From: Trypanosoma brucei gambiense DAL972
Lineage: Eukaryota; Euglenozoa; Kinetoplastea; Trypanosomatida; Trypanosomatidae
DNA length: 64,000 nucleotides
Direction: 5' to 3'
Assembly: GCF_000210295.1 (NCBI RefSeq)
Contig: NC_026742.1
Span: 2,089,061-2,153,060 of the forward strand
In this document: positions 43,790 through 54,038 of the stretch, in pieces
How the letters are laid out: the number at the start of each line of letters is the position of its first letter
Position numbering within the stretch: the first letter of the stretch is position 1
The notes under the pieces: generated by a model
Databases searched by the model: none
The model's input: the letters and a program-made list of their open reading frames with translations, nothing else
What the model was told of the DNA's origin: nothing
Program-made: the position numbers and the translations under genes

Positions 43790-45247
43790 TCACACCAAAC
43801 GATCAACAAATTTGTTTAACAGCGGAAAGATCGGCTTCGGATCCAGTCCGACAGTGATGGTGGCATTCGATACGGACAACAGCAGTCCCGATATATTGAA
43901 GGGGAGCCTAAATCCATGCGGATCTGCATTAAACAAAGGAAGACCTACTTCATCGAGAAACCGACGGATATCTGTATTTAGAGTCGTTGAGTTCAAACCA
44001 TCGATAAGCGAAGTGCCCAGTTCTGTCACTACGTCCATAGACGATAACTTCAGGTCTAATGTATTGTTGTCGATGGACATGTGCCTTACATTAGCGGTCA
44101 AGTTCACAACCATATTCAACACAGTGAATGACACGTTGTCCTCCGATACCATTTCCAATGTGAAATTACCATTACGTGAGTTGAAAATGAATGCTCCGCC
44201 ACTAACGGTCTCCAGCCATGGAGGCGATGGCAACACAGCCGAGACGCCAAAGTTGCATCCACGGCACAACCTGAATAACTCGGGGTACATGGGCTCAATT
44301 AGTGAAGAGTTGTACCTTTCTGGGAGGAGTAGGGAAACATTTAGCATGCTCCAGTTATTGAGCAAGCGGAGTACGTTGTTTGCAGCTCTGTATGAAGAGG
44401 TGATACTAACGCTCCGATATGGAAGTGACTGATCAACTGCAAGAACCTCATCTTGCGACACTACTCGAGACGAGGACTCATCGGGAAAAATACCCATTAA
44501 AAGCTCTGCTCGCTGCTCCGTTATGTTTGGGTCCTTCATGTATATAATGGGGAAACCACGGAATATCTCTTCTGCCTTACTTTGTACGACAGGGTTGATA
44601 ATGCCCGGGACTATTCGCTGTAGCTCGCTTTTGATGCTGCCCTTGAAGATATCTATAACCATGTTGATAACGCTGTCGAGAAGCCGTATGCCTCCAATAG
44701 TAGCCCTCAGATCTATTTCCCCGAGTTCAATCATCATATTCCTCACCGTCACATTGAGCAGACCATCGTTTCTAACGGATAAATCCAGAGTGAACGACGC
44801 ATTCGCACCGTGGATATACGTATTTGATGCACCCCTTATGTACGGTATAAACGAGCAACAAATTAAACAGTAGTGAAACTTTGTTTCTGGCACACTGGCT
44901 GCCATGTCCCACACCGAAACCAAAAGTTTATTCGGGCTCTTCAGTTTGAGGGACATGTTTCCAATCGTTATGTTTGATACCTGCATTTCTTCCAGTTTAA
45001 TACATTGCACACTTTGCGCAGGAACAGTAATATTTCCGATAAGTTGTCTCAGCGCGCGGTGGACCATGGGAACGGCAGAGGTCACAACAGATTCATCAAC
45101 GGCAAATTTCACGCTACCGGGTGCGGAAGACACGGGCGCTTCTCCATACTGAATGCCGTGAACCTGACCGGATGCTGCAACACAATACGGCGCCAGTACC
45201 ACGGCGACAAAAATTACCGTGTATATTAGAGTTGCAGCTCGTTGCAT
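43790..45247 (-). CDS. ESAG5-like BPI/LBP-family secreted glycoprotein
   Basis: 485 residues from the ATG at 45247. A longer frame begins at 45448, but a splice acceptor at about 45292 lies inside it, and a signal peptide starts at the chosen Met (MQRAATLIYTVIFVAVVLA). The body has the pattern of the TULIP/BPI-LBP-CETP lipid-binding fold: repeated amphipathic beta segments such as SLKLKSPNKLLVSVWDM and GNFTLEMVSEDNVSFTVLN, an internal duplication of about 200 residues, and a long amphipathic helix (LLDSVINMVIDIFKGSIKSEL). One CRGC pair and CLICC are present. More than ten N-X-S/T sites imply heavy glycosylation. ESAG5 and its chromosome-internal relatives are known members of this family; lipid binding is inferred. 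No C-terminal anchor is obvious. Confidence 0.8.
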   Translation of the reverse strand: MQRAATLIYTVIFVAVVLAPYCVAASGQVHGIQYGEAPVSSAPGSVKFAVDESVVTSAVPMVHRALRQLIGNITVPAQSVQCIKLEEMQVSNITIGNMSLKLKSPNKLLVSVWDMAASVPETKFHYCLICCSFIPYIRGASNTYIHGANASFTLDLSVRNDGLLNVTVRNMMIELGEIDLRATIGGIRLLDSVINMVIDIFKGSIKSELQRIVPGIINPVVQSKAEEIFRGFPIIYMKDPNITEQRAELLMGIFPDESSSRVVSQDEVLAVDQSLPYRSVSITSSYRAANNVLRLLNNWSMLNVSLLLPERYNSSLIEPMYPELFRLCRGCNFGVSAVLPSPPWLETVSGGAFIFNSRNGNFTLEMVSEDNVSFTVLNMVVNLTANVRHMSIDNNTLDLKLSSMDVVTELGTSLIDGLNSTTLNTDIRRFLDEVGLPLFNADPHGFRLPFNISGLLLSVSNATITVGLDPKPIFPLLNKFVDRLV

Positions 45248-45290
45248 TGATGAACTAATATATATTCGATCTACCCGACGAAAGCCACTA

Positions 45291-45310
45291 CCTACAAAAG
45301 TAAGGTGAAT
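45291..45310 (-). promoter_or_regulatory. Spliced-leader acceptor of the ESAG5-like gene
   Basis: On the - strand caccttacttttgtag places AG opposite 45292-45293, 45 bases upstream of the ATG at 45247. It rules out the longer upstream frame as N-terminal coding sequence. Confidence 0.6.
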
Positions 45311-48300
45311 TTGTGTTAACCCAAACGGATGCCATACAAGAATCAGTTGCAACAAATAACTGTTGGTACAATCGATAAAAGATAGTGTAAAAATTTCCGA
45401 AAGATCATTAAGGGAAAGTGTGTCCACTTCGGCAGGGTAAGTCGACACCGTTTAAAAAGTGAATTATATACAAAAAGAAATATATCACCTTCATCAAATA
45501 CTTACGGCTACTTGAAGTAACCTTCTAATGGTCATTATTTGTCATCGATGCTTGACAGTTAAGCTCCGCAAAGTACATCTCAAACAAATATCTAACGAGA
45601 CAAACAAAATTAAAAAGAGTGGGTCACAACAAAGCGCCGCGTTGAAACAGTGTGGGCTGTCAATGGTTATCCTAACCGAAAAATGTCATGCTCCACCGTA
45701 TCGAGTGGTGACAGCATTGACGTACTGAACACATGTATGGAATAGTAACGACACCTTCCCATACTTCACTTTGTCCCTCACTTTAACGCACTGTATTGCT
45801 CATCACCTGAGCAAGCACTCGCTTCACTCAACCAACAGGCCTATGCAATATGAGTTAGAATCTAAGAAGCCAGTAGCTAAAATATATGAGAGGGCGTGAA
45901 GTGTTCAATGTCGGCAGACGCGGCTGACTGTCATTACCCATTCCGAAACATGTTCATATCAATACCACCACTGTTTACATACCTTTGTCACGTCTTTCAG
46001 TGGTATCGCTTCAAATACAATATTCACTCCTGCTAACTGATGTCACGACAAAACATATTGATGGCGTTAGAGCCGTCGTCATTGGTGTCGCTGCGATTCT
46101 TCCGACAGGTCGTAGTTATCCAACCACAAATTCTAGACGGTTTAAAAAAAGAGGAAATGACTATGCGATCCTCTCAATAGCAACTGTTCCAGTCACATAT
46201 TATCGAGAATACAACAACCTAAAACATTCCCGTAAAGTAATGGTGTGTGCCCACCTATGACAAATAGATTTGTCACTCGTTAAAACCATAAGGTTTACAT
46301 TTTTTTTTTAAAATGTCATTCGTCCGTAAAGATAGCTTACCAAAGGTTAATGAATAATTGCCACTTTCACATCTCCTTGGCATCCATCATACCCGCTGCT
46401 CGTCACTTTCAGTCTTTTTTCCAGGTCCCCGCGTGGGCGATGGTATTCCTTATGAATCTTCCTCCACAATCCAAAAGTCCACAGGAAGCATGTTGATGAT
46501 ACATCAGCCGGTAATTCCCTTGATCCCCTCCTTTTTTCAGCAGTAGCCAACCCGCCCTCTGCAGGCAGAGTCGACAGTTGGTCGGTACACCTTTCCTCCT
46601 TAGTACTGACATTAAATATCCGTAGACGCTTTTAGATGTGTCAAAATATATTGTGTATACGTATACATACGTATGCATATGCATATTACCACATGGTACG
46701 ATCGCGCAACGAGAATTCACCGCAGACATTTCTAAGCAACGCGTTTGTGGCACTTAGCTGCAAGCCTCGCCGGTTTAACCAAATCCACAATGGAATGCGC
46801 AAACGTGCCTACAGGGAAGCACGTTACCAAAGCTCTCCATGCTCGTAGCACCTTCTGCGGCCCTTGTGTGTGTGTGGGGGGCGATCCACCCAGTTGATCC
46901 GTTAGACGTCTCCCCCATTGTTTCTTTCTTTTTTTCCAGTATTGTAATGCCACCACACCCACACACCGGCGGCGACGGCCCCAACAAACTAAAGATCTCA
47001 TTAAAATACGTGAGCGCGTGAGCGGCGGCGCACGTCGGCATAACAAGGCGGCGCAAAACTGCTTTTATTGCATTACATCGGTTACCAGCGCGTATTTGGC
47101 GGCGTCCATATTTCTCTTTAGTTTCCCTTTCTCAGGGCACCTCGAATGCTTCACTGCGTTTCTTCAGGCGAGCAGGTCGCCTCAGTCCTGCCAATGAAAG
47201 TAGGGCGAAGGAAGGGCACTCCTTCCACCACCTCCAATAGTCAAGCCACTCCGATGTGGCTGAACTGTCGCCGCATTCGCCCCTGATACTTCCACAAAAT
47301 TTATAACAATCACTTCGCCAAACGGCAATAAGACCTGACTGCCCACCGCAGTTGAGGGGACGGGGCCACGCTGCAGCACCGAGGCACTCAAGTCCACCTC
47401 GGCGTTGCCGCGTTCCTCTACCATCTCCGTTACTGGATAGCGGCGGTGGGTCGGCGGAACTCGTTGTTGAAAAATATAAATAGACAGTTTCATGTAGTGG
47501 ACCGCCGTAATTGAATCCGGGTGAGGTGTGTTGTGGCCGCAGTTGTTAGGAAAGCGGATTCGCTGCAGCCAACCTGTGGTTTATCCGAAATATCGCACTG
47601 TTGTTGATCCTCAAACCGGGTCGGGGCGGTGAGGCGGTGGCGCGTGTGCTCAAAGGGGGAATGCCGGTTAATTGGACGCTTACGAGTTTGTGAATATTGA
47701 CGTGAAGGCAACTGGTATTGCGATTTTTTGTTGGTAATGTTCTCCCCTTCCTTTCCTTACTTCCTTCCCATTCCCTCAAGGAGACGGCAGGGGAAATATC
47801 GAAGGTATGAGTTAGCTGTGGTGGTGAACGCTTCAAAAATGTGTCCCAAACTTTTTAGATATCTTACTGCGGAAAGTGTGGTGCAACATAAATACAGTTG
47901 CGGTCACCCCCACGCGACTTTGCGTTTTGGGAGGGTGCAAAACAAAAACCAGAGGAGTTTAAGCGCGCCACTACAAATTTAGATGGGACCCACATCCCTT
48001 CACTTAGCAAATTGCAGCTTATCCCGCAGAACTTTCTGCAGCCTGAATGAAATGACCCTTACCTCGGTTGGATGATCACCGGTTGTGGTGAGTTGCTTCC
48101 AAGCAACTGGGAACCAGCTGATGATCTCGCTTAGGGATTCTTTGTGAAAAGGCGTGGGATCTATGTGACATTTCAGTGTAAAAAGGAAGAAAGAAAGTGG
48201 ACGCCGCGAAAGTTGCCAAGAAAAATATTTGAATGTTAATGGGCAACGCACATTGCCCGCCACAAGATTCCAGTGGAAAAAACAACCAAGTGGTGAACAT

Positions 48301-51300
48301 TTCGCTATTCTTACTGACAAATATGGGCAATATATTCGAGTGAAAAGTACTTAGTTTTTAAAGGATCTTCATAGTGTATCACTGATGGGCTCCGAGCAGT
48401 GAATGCCCCCAGCTCCGGCGATAAACGCCGTCAGTGCAAATGGCAGCGCAGTGGATTTATTTTTTTCATGTTGCTGCTAATGTGGAAAGGTATGTAACAT
48501 CACATGCAATAATGTGTTTTAATTTCGTCATGCAAGGGAGGGGTCATCCGCTTAGCGAAAACAAGCCATCAATGTGTTATCTATAACATATAACTTGTAC
48601 ATAGTGCGCTCAGGGAAATGGAGGTAAAAAGAAAACATGATATCGGAAGATACGACGCTGTTGTGCCTGGGTGCACAGATGAGTAACGAAACTGCGTTGA
48701 AAACAGTCGTAACTGTTATTGGGCACATAACTTTCAGTGTTTTTTTTTCAAAAATAAAAAAACGAATAGTAATGCAGAAAAGTACTGAGTATGCACCACG
48801 GGAATGGGGCACCAGCTCTGTTGGTTCCATTTTTCGGTTCTACTCAAATGTGTGTTATGTGTTACGAGCAAAAAAAAAAAACTGGGGCGAAGTATTGGAC
48901 ATTGTTGATACTGTCATCGTGAGGTTCGGAGCGTGGTAATAAACTATTTACCCTCGTCCTAATGACTGGATCGTTACGGGTGGAAGTGAGATGGTGTCGT
49001 TATACCTGTTTATGTTGGTTCGCTCTCGTGATATCACAAGGGATTCCACAATTATTATTATTATTATTTCGCTGCAGTTTCCCCCTCAGAAGTTGAAAAC
49101 TCATGTGCTGAGTTTTCCTCCTCATTAGAGGCACTGTCTAGTGAATTCAAGCGTCGTGTGTGATCCGGTGTTGTGCAAATATGTCGTTGTGAACTTTGTT
49201 ACCTGCCACGAGCTTTCCTATGATATGGAGAACTTCGTAACCGTTGTGCGAATGAGATGAAGTCAATTTACTCTTCCGCTCGGGGTTGGTATATATATAT
49301 ATTTTTTGCATCCCATGGCTTTGTGTCACCATAAATGATTGTGTCGTCCCATTATTTTACCTCTATAGTCGCATCATTTCTAATGTGATCGTTGAGTTGA
49401 TGGCCCCTTATCTTCTCTGTCAATCTTACAATAATCATCCTAGAAAAACTTTTATAGGTGATGATTCATTTCTGCTGTTGTGATAGCAACGACAATGTGA
49501 ACTCTGCAATACCAAAAAACGATTCGGGTGTGTGCTTCGGTAAGGTTATGAAGGAAAGAATGTAATTAACGTTTTGGTCCGTAAATGAACGTTCTCATCT
49601 TAGGCGTGTCCCAACGCTCAGAGACTTCGATTCAGTTATGTATGCCATAAGTTCATTTGCATATGAAAAGATGTCGAATTAATGTCTAGTGGTTCTTGTG
49701 CTGTGTTCAAACATTCATTCGATCTTTCGGAGCACTCTGCACAATGCTTCACTTTCGGTTTATGGTATGTGCCCTTCTCCATCTGTCCTTGCTACTATGT
49801 TGTTCACTTGGAAATTTGGATCATAGTTGCAGTTCAGTTCTTTCTCACATTTTTTTTTTCCATGGCACGACGGCTGCCGTCCGTTGGGGTGATTTATCCT
49901 CTTGATGTCCAAATCCTAATCGTATTTCTAAACTTATAATGGTGGTTGTGGTGCTGTGTGGACATACTGACCGGCAGTGCATAATACCAATTGTGTACGA
50001 TGTTTTGCATTGTTTATTTATTTTGAGCGTTAATTGGACCGAATACCTGTACCACCAGACCCATCCAAGGCTCACATGCTGTTCGGTCATGAGAAAAGTT
50101 TATGGTGCACTACAGCGGAGGTGTTTGTGATATTTTCGGTGCAGATGTTTTACCGGTGACTTTCGGCAATTGTTGCTGTTGTGAAAAGCTTTTTGCACGC
50201 TCCGCGAGGGGACTGATATGTGATATCTCTCACGTCGGTAGGTGTGCTGCTACCGGCTATGTGCAAAGTGATACCTGTATCAAATTTGACTGCTTGTTTG
50301 TAGTCTGTAGTATTTGAGTTCGCTCATGGAGAGTTGTTGCTTGTTTGGTTTTAATTCGATCGTGTTTAACTTCTCCCTCAGCCAAGAGTGATGTATGAAC
50401 TGGAGCATATGGGATTACCTGCGTGTGTGTGGCTCTCTTTTTTTATCCTTTACCTTTCCATCACGGCTATCACACCACTACTCAAATGCAGTTTTCTCCA
50501 GTGCGATGGGGATATATGATTGCTCGCGTAGGCATCATTGGCATACTTTTTTTGCTGGGTAAACGCAGCGCGGTCCATTACCATAATCAGATGATGCGTA
50601 TTTGATCAGCACTGTTTATATCTATCCTCCGGTAGCTTCCTCCTTATAAATGCATCATGATGCAGCACAGTTTTTGTTCCTTAGATTCACCTGCCATATT
50701 TGGTAGATTTTCATCACACATGTTCTAAAAGGGGGATTGTAGTGTTACGCATGCTAGTTCTTGTGTGGACATTGGCATATGGAATATCAAGTGGCTGTTG
50801 CTGCTATTTTCAGAAAAAAAAAAAAAGAAACTCCATCACATGGTAGCGTTAGCGTGACAGACGCCAGAGAAGGGAGGAAAAAAAATCAGTCCAAGTAAAC
50901 AATAAGGAGCAGCGAGGTGGGAAGTTGTTAAAGGAAAAGGTGAAGCAGTGTTACGCGTGGTCTACTTTTGGTACATATGAGCGGCACTGCCGACGCATTA
51001 TATACGGGCATCAGATGGTATCCCCATGAAGAAACTCTGCGTTTGGGATACAAAAAAGAACTTTTCACAACACATCTGGTGACAAATTGGTGCGTTGCGA
51101 AGAGCTATGCGCAGTAAAAGGAACATTGTGTGTCTTGAATAGTCCCACTGTTGGGGGAGGGGGGATTGTTAAATAAGTGTTTCTGGTGAGGTAAGATACA
51201 TTACATAATTGAACCACAGAAGGGAAATTGAGTAGCGTACTAAAAATTCTTCATGATATGTGTAAGTTCGGCTGGATTATCATCCTACTGAAAGCATGTG

Positions 51301-52543
51301 ACATGGATGATGTTTGTGATTCGATGTGCAAAGTGTGAGGTGAGGTCATGCCTTGTTGTGTAATGCCACATGGACATTTGGTCAATGTTTTTTTTTTTTC
51401 GAACGGGGTGAAAAAAGAGCGCTCGCATGCACTTAAGGTTTGTAATCACTGCAACGAATGCTTTATTGGGGTTGAGAAGCGCGCATTGAGTGGGAGAGTA
51501 CAACTCTCTATCTCTCTCTCTGTGTGCGTGTGTTATGCGTGCTAAAGTGTATTATGTTCTAAAACGGTGTCGATGGCGGTGCTCTGACAGCAGTGTCTTT
51601 ATATCACTGCAGTGGGTGTTGTGAACACGTGTGTATGTCCTTTGTGTTTTCAACTGAATTGTTGTGTTTGTTAGATAAAACCTTAAGAGTTCGTGATCCA
51701 TTAGTTGCACTGGAGAACTCTAGCAATCGATGAAAGCGGTGATGTTGCTTGATTTCAAATGCTCATGCGACCAATGTGGAGCATTCGGTTGAGAAATGAA
51801 ATCCCCTTTTGTTTCTCTGTTTCTGGTGTGTAAAAACGCAGTGTACTTACGGTGTCTCCTCGTGTCTCCTTTGTCTTTGCAAAAAAAAAAAAGACGTTGC
51901 ACTTGATTTGTTTCCGGTTTTTAGCACATGTTGGGTTGAGAGTGAAAAGTAATGGGTAACTGGATATATCTTCCTTTTTTATCTAGGGGGGGGGGGAAAC
52001 AACTGTATGCGAGGGGGCTTAGTGTTATTATTTCATTGGAAAGTGGTTGACGGGTACTTGCCGGCGTGTGGTGCAAATTGTTTCCTTGCAAAGTGCTGGG
52101 TGTAATCAGTGGTGGTATTTTTTTTTTCCAAATGACGGGTGTGCACAAGGAACGAGTAGTAAGAGTGAAATACGGAGGCATGAGGTTCAGTGGAGCTAAA
52201 ACTGTGCAGAAATTGCTATTGGTCACTACGCCTATGAATTTTAAATGCTCAGCTGGTGGGGGTACGGCGCAGGACTCGTGTATTCACTACCCCAAAAAGG
52301 TCCCACGAGGGGCCAACAACAGTGCTTGGAGGTCCGTTGGCGTCTTGTGGAACTCCGAATACACGGATTATGTGCCAAGTAATTTGTACAGTCGATATCT
52401 TTGTTTTTAGCCGCGAGTGCCGATGCTTGGTCGTTGCGCATGCGCCAACTATCCGGTGGAGCAGCTATGAGCTGCGATACAGGCGCCTGCTTGCGTGCCA
52501 CATCACTTCCCCCTTATTTGCCATTTTTTAATTACATAACTAA
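45311..52543. other. Divergent strand-switch region without firm genes
   Basis: About 7.2 kb between - strand genes to the left and + strand genes to the right. In trypanosomes such divergent regions are RNA polymerase II start regions. Base composition is more balanced than in the AT-rich domain to the left. It contains a run of about eleven G at 51986-51996 and several 8-11 base T or A runs. I saw no tRNA B-box-like sequence on either strand. A 103-codon frame at 47182-47493 (-) has fairly protein-like composition (EVDLSASVLQRGPVPSTAV) but no further support. Confidence 0.55.
47182..47493 (-). CDS. Doubtful small ORF in the strand-switch region
   Basis: 103 residues, balanced composition with EVIVINFVEVSGANAATV and a Gly-rich end, no membrane segment, no recognised domain. 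It is listed because it is the most protein-like frame in an otherwise empty 7 kb. Chance is quite possible. Confidence 0.18.
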   Translation of the reverse strand: MKLSIYIFQQRVPPTHRRYPVTEMVEERGNAEVDLSASVLQRGPVPSTAVGSQVLLPFGEVIVINFVEVSGANAATVQPHRSGLTIGGGGRSALPSPYFHWQD

Positions 52544-52546
52544 TAG
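52500..52546 (+). promoter_or_regulatory. Spliced-leader acceptor of the RING-Rab gene
   Basis: Pyrimidine tract (cttcccccttatttgccatt tttt) followed by the first AG, in TAATAG, at 52545-52546. The 5' UTR would be 68 bases. The repeat shared with the RING fragment starts at this AG. Confidence 0.6.
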
Positions 52547-52821
52547 CGGTTCCTAAGGCGTTTTTAGCACCTATTTATTGGCGACCGGGGTTTGTCCCCT
52601 TCTCACCATTACCAATGCCAGCACCCGCCTGTGATGTTGTGGCTTGCGCCATCTGCTTGGAGCAGTGGTCAGATCCTGTAGAACTATTGCCGTGTACGCA
52701 TATATTTTGCCGAGGTTGTGTTTCAACTGCAACTGTGTGTCCCATATGTCGCGCAGAGGTGACTGGGCTGCGTACCGCTAACCGATACTTGGTAGATGCC
52801 TCTATGTCCCTAGTTAAAATG
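52544..52821 (+). repeat. Inverted repeat, right arm (RING segment)
   Basis: Partner of 42232-42509. It spans the mRNA leader and the first 69 codons of the RING-Rab gene and ends abruptly after the codons for SLVK. Confidence 0.88.
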
Positions 52822-53634
52822 AAGGAACGGGATGAAAAGGCACGCGAGGAGGCGGAAAAATTGCTAAATGAAGTCATCGAGCAATCACAGGGGAAAATGT
52901 ATAAGCCTACCGCGGCTGCCGGTGTGGGAGTTAACGCACAGCCGCACAACCGGCGGATGAGGGTGGAAACGCTAAGAAGCATGCCTGATTATATTTTTAA
53001 GATTATACTCGTCGGTGATAGTTATGTTGGGAAGACCCGATTCTTGAAGAATCTCGTTGGTGCTATCGGCTTCGGGGATCAATGCGTCACCACCCTCAGC
53101 GTTGATGTCGTTAATCATTACGTTATCGTTGATGGAAAGACAGTTCAGGTTTTAATGTATGATACTTGCGGCCAGGAACGTTTCCGAGCCATGACAGCAC
53201 AGTTCTACCGTGACGCCCACGGTGCCATAATGGTGTACGACACCACTCAAATTGGGAGTTTCGACAATATCGAACTGTGGTTCTCGCAGCTCAACAGTTT
53301 TGGTTGTGAAAATATGAGCAAAATACTTGTCGGGAATAAATGTGATCTCCCCGAAAGAAGGGCCGTTGAAATTGGGCGGGCCAGAGCCCTGGCCGACAAA
53401 CTGGGCGTTCCCTTTATAGAAACGAGCGCAATGACTGGTGCCGGAGTTGCCGTAGCAGTTGAGGCCTTAGTGAGAATGATTATGAGACAACAACCTGTTC
53501 CACTAGCCAGCCAATGGGCAGGCAGTAAAAGCGGACATAGAAATACAGTCAATTTGGAAAGACCCCGCCGGGAGAACGGCAACGGCAGACGGTCTGAGGG
53601 GAGCCAGAGAGATGATAATTGTTGCTGCCAATAA
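52615..53634 (+). CDS. RING finger-Rab GTPase fusion protein
   Basis: 339 residues. Residues 9-50 are a C3HC4 RING (CAIC, then CTHIFCRGC, then CPIC), the zinc-binding fold of many ubiquitin E3 ligases. Residues about 65-105 are a charged helix likely to coil (MKERDEKAREEAEKLLNEV). From about 125 there is a complete Rab-like GTPase: G1 GDSYVGKT (about 133-140), a switch I Thr in TTLSVDV, G3 as YDTCGQE with Cys where most Rabs have Ala, G4 NKCD and G5 ETSAM. The tail is basic and Ser-rich and ends NCCCQ, a double-cysteine geranylgeranylation signal, so membrane attachment is expected. The start follows a good splice acceptor. The combination suggests a membrane-recruited, nucleotide-switched ubiquitin ligase; that is inference. 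Exact Rab subclass not assigned. Confidence 0.93.
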   Translation: MPAPACDVVACAICLEQWSDPVELLPCTHIFCRGCVSTATVCPICRAEVTGLRTANRYLVDASMSLVKMKERDEKAREEAEKLLNEVIEQSQGKMYKPTAAAGVGVNAQPHNRRMRVETLRSMPDYIFKIILVGDSYVGKTRFLKNLVGAIGFGDQCVTTLSVDVVNHYVIVDGKTVQVLMYDTCGQERFRAMTAQFYRDAHGAIMVYDTTQIGSFDNIELWFSQLNSFGCENMSKILVGNKCDLPERRAVEIGRARALADKLGVPFIETSAMTGAGVAVAVEALVRMIMRQQPVPLASQWAGSKSGHRNTVNLERPRRENGNGRRSEGSQRDDNCCCQ

Positions 53635-54038
53635 GATGAGCTTACCATAGCCTTGTGTGAATGGTGCGTTAACAAAGGGTCTCGCCCCCAATATCTAGTC
53701 AGTGAGTTAACATAGGTGTAATATGCATGTGCAAACGCAGTCTTTGATTTCTTTTATTGATGTTCCTGTGCTTCTCCCCTCAAAATAAAATAAAAGGAAA
53801 GCTGACGATGCCCTTAGGGAGTCAAGAAGATGGTTCGATGTCCCTTCTGTGCGTCCAACGAGGTGCGTGCACTTTCCACCGCTAAGCTCTGCGCCTCGCT
53901 CACAACCGTAAAACAAGAGTCTTTTTTTTTCTTTTTTAATAATGCACATGCAGACGATCTGCCCCCCTCATTTACACACATATACACATATACAAAGACA
54001 CTGTGAAGCGATAAAAAGCAGCGTCGAGACCTGGCGAA
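53635..54038. other. Short intergenic with splice acceptor
   Basis: Contains a tract ttttttttcttttttaataa tgcacatgcag with AG at 53952-53953, the likely trans-splice site for the next gene (5' UTR about 85 bases). Confidence 0.55.

Noticed and set aside
43812..44432. 206-codon + frame opposite the ESAG5-like gene
   Set aside because: Antisense to a gene with signal peptide, family pattern and splice acceptor.
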